Shown here piece after piece: positions 55,947-64,000 of a DNA stretch of 64,000 nt. The number at the start of each line of letters is the position of its first letter. The stretch's first letter is position 1. The position numbers and the translations under genes were made by a program. The notes beneath the pieces are model-generated. The model was not told where the DNA came from. It did not search any database and was given only the letters and a program-made list of their open reading frames with translations. The DNA comes from Oscheius sp. JU75 (taxonomy: Eukaryota; Nematoda; Chromadorea; Rhabditida; Rhabditidae): the NCBI GenBank assembly GCA_037178855.1, contig JASJZC010000003.1:1302001-1366000 (forward strand), in the 5' to 3' direction.

Positions 55947-56784
55947 AAAGGCAGCTGCCATTTTCACCGAGATATTCGAAAGGTCTTAATTTTTGGAATA
56001 GGGTTTGATGTAAATACAGTAGTAGAAAAGACGCTATACATTCAAAAAGTAGTCGTCGGAGCCAAAATATTGTAAAAAGTTGGAGCGCAGTTGTTTACAG
56101 CCCAGCATGTGAGCAATCAAGCCTTATTCACACCATTCCATGGCCAATTGCCTCACGATTTTATCGATAAATGGACCGAGTCAAGCCTATCTTCTCGTAA
56201 GGCTAGTGGCTTGGGATCATCAACAGGACGGAACGGCTTTTCTAACAGCTTATAACTAGATCTTACGGGCTCCCCAGACTTCCAGAGCAGTCTGTCCCAT
56301 TCCAATGGACGTTTAGGAGACTTTCCTAGGTAGTCAAGTATGAAAAGCACGTTTATTAGGCTCAGAAATTGGCGTGTTTGAATCCATGTGACTGGCCAGT
56401 GGAGCGGCCCCCTTCTCTTCTCTTCTCTTCTGTGTCTCTCTCTGACGTTTCCAATGACTTTTAAACAGTTTTTTTTTTAGAAATTACGAAATCTTTGGTA
56501 TTGCCTTGAATCACTCTATCGGTGTCCAGACAGTGAGTGGACTCTGGCGTCCAGCCAGAGTCCACGCCCACCTTGTCCCTAGACTGAAAGGTCAGGACTG
56601 ATAAGAGTGTGTCCTTTTCGTGGCTCTATCTGTCTCTCTTCTAATCAATTCTCGGGGCCTTTTTTCAAAACTTTGGTCTTTTCATACCTTTTCATTAAAT
56701 TGTACTGCAGAGATCTTCCGCTCTCACTGGGATTCAATTGAACAACAGGGACAGGCCAAGGAGTCGAGCAATCATCACGTCAGA

Positions 56785-60617
<3,833 letters not shown>

Positions 60618-62129
60618 TCTGATTGTCAAGGTACTCTTCGAATCCTGAGAGTTTTCTTGATTCTCAATGGCTTCCCGATGGAATGAGGATAATCCTGAAA
60701 CAGGAAGATATAGAAACAGAGAGACAGAAAGGCAGAAAGACTGGGAGATAAACAGACAGAGGCAAAGGGCGACAGAGAAACAGAGAGACAATGAGACAGA
60801 AAGAGAGGGATCGAGACTGTCAGCATTGCCTCTCTTCGAATCCGATGCATCAGACCAGACGCGTGGGTACTCTATCTCCAAATGTTGTAATGATGAAGAT
60901 GGTGGTCAAAAATAGCTGGGTATGACTGGTGGTCACATGGGGATCGGATTGAAATGAGCTGTGGCGGCCTGTCAAAGCGATGCATTGACTATGGGAACAG
61001 TAAGGGAGTTGCAAAATCGATGAGGTAAGCTCGAAAATCTCTGGATCGTAAAGAATAACAGAATTCCCTTTGTTAAGATAAATATAAGATAAAGTTTGGC
61101 CCATAATCATGCAAGAGCAAGCTCAATTGCGTGTGGGTACAACCTAAGGGGCCAGGTCGAGTAGGCTTACGTTCTAACCTGGACAGGTGCCAAATCTGTC
61201 TCCAAGAGTGCTTTCCCTTTGTTATCAGCTGGTATTTTAACGGAACACTAGAAAGGAACAACAAATAGAATGACCTTGTTTACCTAATTACTGGGAGAGA
61301 AGAGATTCGTGACCCTACGACTGCGTACTGCTCTCATTCAGACGTCAATGATTTGGCTTGTCTGAAGGATGCTGGAGGAAAGAGTATCGTTGGATTAAAA
61401 TGTCAATTAAAGACAGAAATAAGAGAACTGACAAGTTTTCTGAGGTCTCTGAGAAGGAAGAGAAGGTCTGACTGGACTAGTTTTAGTACTCTCAAATCAT
61501 TTTCCGGCCACTAAATGACACTTAGCAGCTTAGCAAAGTTTAACAAAGTTGTAGCCAATGTAAAGCTCTACAACTCTGCAGGACATTGTAAAACCTGAAA
61601 GTTTGATCTTGACATCGACAAAAGGGAAAAACGCTTACGAACTTACAGAGATTTTCAGATTGACGCAAAATTGTGTATCACATTTTTGTGCTCACGTCTT
61701 AATGTTCTTCGCCCAATTTCGTTTCTTCTCTACCTATTTTCGAGCCTATTTTCACTGAAACTTTGCTTGAAAACCGTCTAAGTCTGATAGTATGGAGGAG
61801 AAACACTTTGGTATAAGAAACTTTGAAAGACAACAGAAGAGTGTTTGAGGACTTATAGGCCAAATGGTCTATTCGCGTAATTTTTGCTTGAATACAACGT
61901 TTTCGAGACATTATGTCGTTCAAATAACTTGATACCCTTACCCTCCTGCCAGATATTGGTTCATTGGTTTTCTGTTGTTATTTTGTTTGTAAAATAGGCC
62001 CATCATGGACCCTCAGTTCACCGTTTTCTAGAGTAACCATGGTCCCAAAAAAGTGGGAAATTAATTTCTCAAATAGTTTCTCTTCCTTTTTTATCAACTT
62101 CTTTTCATTTTCAGCGCCCCGGTTAGAAG
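60618..62129. other. divergent intergenic region PRPS copy 2 / ARP2
   Basis: Upstream region of two divergent genes. It includes a GACAGAGA tract (about 60700-60810), the second copy of a dispersed repeat (61091-61210) and a stretch near 61540-61610 with the GTTGTAG...CTGCA...ACATTGTAAAA motif family. No coding exon is supported. Confidence 0.45.
61091..61210 (+). repeat. dispersed repeat, copy 2 (pair with 37310-37425)
   Basis: Same orientation and block order as the copy at 37310-37425, with scattered substitutions and a small insertion near the start. Contains GGTACAACCTAAGGGGCCA and CTTACGTTCTAACCTGGACA. Confidence 0.7.
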
Positions 62130-63671
62130 ATGCCATCTGGAAAGAGGCTCGTCGTCGTCGACAACGGCTCCGGCTTCGTCAAATGCGGCTTTGGTGGCAG
62201 CCACTTTCCGACACACATCTTCCCCTCTATTGTGGGCCGGCCGATCGTCCGCTCAGCCAAGCAGCTCGCCGGTGGCGAACTTAAGGAATGTTCCGTGGAA
62301 AATCGGCCCTTTTTTTTGACAAAACATCCAACAAAATGATCGTAAAATGATAGATTCAGGACATTCTGCTGGCGGACGAGTGCACGAGTCATCGACACCT
62401 TCTGGACATTACCTACCCGATGGAGAACGGCGTCGTGCGCAACTGGGACGACATGAATCTCATCTGGAAGTACACATTCGGGCCGGAGCGACTGGACATC
62501 GTGCCTGAAGAGAGCCGCCTCCTGCTGACAGAGCCGGCCATGAACAGCGCCGCCAATCGGCAGAAGGTCGTCGAGACTATGTTTGAAGACTACAAATTCG
62601 ACTCGCTCTTCATAGCCACACAGGTTCGTTAATTTTTTTTCGAAGTAGGTAGCCAACTACCCCTAGGCTACTAACGAGTAGGCTATTTATGCATTTCGCA
62701 CAGAGCTGAAAATTACTATCCAGGTTAGAAAACAAGATAGATTAGGAACAGTTTGTGACGGACATAATCTAAAGGAACTTGATATAGCCTATTTTCCATC
62801 CAGGGAGACCTTAAAATTTTTCTTTTTTTTCGCGACCAAAAAAGTACTTGGCAACAAATTTAGGAGAAAAGTAAAAGAAATACGTCACAAAAGCTTGGAA
62901 CATAAAATCCAGGGCTCAACTTCCCTACTTTGGCCTATTTCCACGTTTTTTCTTCTTGTTTTTGCTAGCATTCACATTCAGATGCCGCTCTTCGTTGGAA
63001 ACAGACTATTGTGACAAGGTCTGACAGCATGCCTCGAATGCTGTACAGTGTTCTCAAACCTAATTCCACTGATCTTGGGCAGGGGAACCACTTAAACGAG
63101 AAAGAAGCCGGTCTGACTCGCAAGAATTTTGAGGAAAACTAGCTTAAAACTATAGTAAGACATGTAAAAAAATACAAAGGGACATGATCTGTCACAAAAC
63201 TCCTATTTTCTTACAAAAAACCTATTTTTTTAGGCGGTGCTGGCCCTCTACGCGAACGGCATGACGACAGGAATCTGCGTGGACAGTGGCGACGGCGTGA
63301 CGCACGTCTGTCCGGTCTTCGAGGGACGAATCCTGCATCATCTGAGCCGACGCCTCGACATTGCCGGACGTCACATTACGCGCGAGCTGAACAAGCTCCT
63401 TCTGCTCCGCGGCTACAGCTTCAATCATTCGGCCGACTTTGAGGTAATGCGACAGCTGAAGGAACAGCAGTGCTACGTGGCCTACGATGTGGCCGTCGAC
63501 GAGAGGCTGATCAAGGAGACGACGGTTCTGAACAAGCAGTTCCCATTGCCAGATGGACGTGTGATCACCGTGGCGGAGGAGCTGTTCCGCGCGCCAGAGA
63601 TCCTCTTTCAGCCATCCCTACTCGGACAGGAAGTTGGAAGCATCTCGGAGATGCTCTACAATACTGTACAG
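62130..63671 (+). CDS. arx-2: actin-related protein 2 (Arp2/3 complex), 3' end outside window
   Basis: ATP-binding subunit of the Arp2/3 actin nucleator. Exons in the window: 62130-62294, 62360-62623 and 63234-63671, 289 codons joined in frame; about 90 more residues are expected beyond 64000. Actin-fold signatures: [20 protein letters not shown] (phosphate 1), [46 protein letters not shown] (phosphate 2), [11 protein letters not shown] and the Arp2-typical [20 protein letters not shown], then [13 protein letters not shown]. The order and Arp2-specific words exclude conventional actin. The ATG lies 14 nt after TTTTCAG. 63672-64000 is intron. It is somewhat more divergent than usual for Arp2, but nothing looks broken. 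Confidence 0.94.
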
Positions 63672-63892
63672 GTAGCTTTTTTGATCATTTGCAAAGCCCT
63701 GTAGTTTTCATAGCAATATAGTCTGTTCAGGAACGGGATTAACTGCCGGTATACTGTAGAATTTTTCCTCGTTGGGTTCCCGCTCAAAATTACCTGCCCA
63801 TTGTTCTTAGACGGTTTTATAGTCATACCCGCATCTTCAGGGCTTGTTTTTCGGTCTTGCCACTCTGAAATTGTGTTAGAACTTGTGCTAAA

Positions 63893-63957
63893 CATAACGC
63901 AGTCGGTTACCGCACCGATTGCGAAGCAAAAAACAAGGCAGTTCGATTCGTAGAGGC
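63893..63957 (+). repeat. tRNA-like element in an ARP2 intron
   Basis: A-box-like CGCAGTCGGTTACCGCACCG and B-box-like CAGTTCGATTCG. No full cloverleaf. Confidence 0.45.
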
Positions 63958-64000
63958 CCAAAAGCACTCTTGTTCTATCTCCAAGTTCCTTTCCACTTTA

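Larger units (their letters stand above)
53323..56784. other. gene-poor interval
   Basis: 3.5 kb without a recognisable gene. Open frames exist but lack domains and splice logic. It contains a (CT)n microsatellite and a pseudo-tRNA, listed separately, plus several TCTCTGTC patches. The last 150 nt are the 5' region of PRPS copy 1. Confidence 0.45.

Overview
The window is eukaryotic and almost certainly from a nematode. Three families are diagnostic: a cuticle collagen with a nematode N-terminal domain (23155-24560), a major sperm protein domain gene (41210-42662) and a probable receptor-L-domain membrane protein of the irld type (21373-22591). Genes are densely packed on both strands. Many introns are only about 40-60 nt, with (T)TTTCAG or TTTAG acceptors. 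Several start codons sit just behind a TTTTCAG-like acceptor, as expected for spliced-leader trans-splicing. I cannot name the species.

Left part (1-19.4 kb). The tail of an unknown gene is followed by an intron-containing, tail-divergent histone H3 gene (-), NAA30 (NatC catalytic subunit, +), ISY1 (-) and a complete 24-exon Aquarius/AQR gene (+). ISY1 and AQR are divergent neighbours and both belong to the spliceosomal intron-binding complex. AQR carries two nested genes in its introns: a small 70-aa ORF (-) and a complete GSK3-like kinase (+, same strand).

Middle (19.4-36 kb). A CK1/TTBK-like kinase (-), the receptor-L-domain gene (+), a tRNA-Gln, the cuticle collagen (+), and an 11-kb many-exon ankyrin gene (-) built of repeated modules that ends in a Dpy-30-like motif. 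The ankyrin gene hosts a Lys/Gln-rich repeat ORF (+) and a tRNA-His inside introns. A second tRNA-Gln, identical to the first, lies just upstream of it.

Right part (38-64 kb). A secreted von Willebrand A protein (-), the MSP-domain gene (-), tRNA-Gln(UUG), a PPxY-bearing multi-pass membrane protein (+), a tiny MGxCC lipid-anchor ORF (+), NOP2 rRNA cytosine methyltransferase (-), a fragment resembling the C-terminal part of an AIG1-type GTPase family (-), a 113-aa Pro/Gln-rich protein (+), an inverted pair of intact ribose-phosphate pyrophosphokinase genes sharing a 536-nt identical tract that includes introns, and the first three exons of ARP2 (+), cut by the window end.

Non-coding content is dominated by decayed tRNA-like elements (many in introns), dispersed short repeats, and GACAGAGA/CTCTGTCT low-complexity tracts. 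All gene models were assembled by eye from reading frame, splice signals and remembered family conservation. No database search was run.
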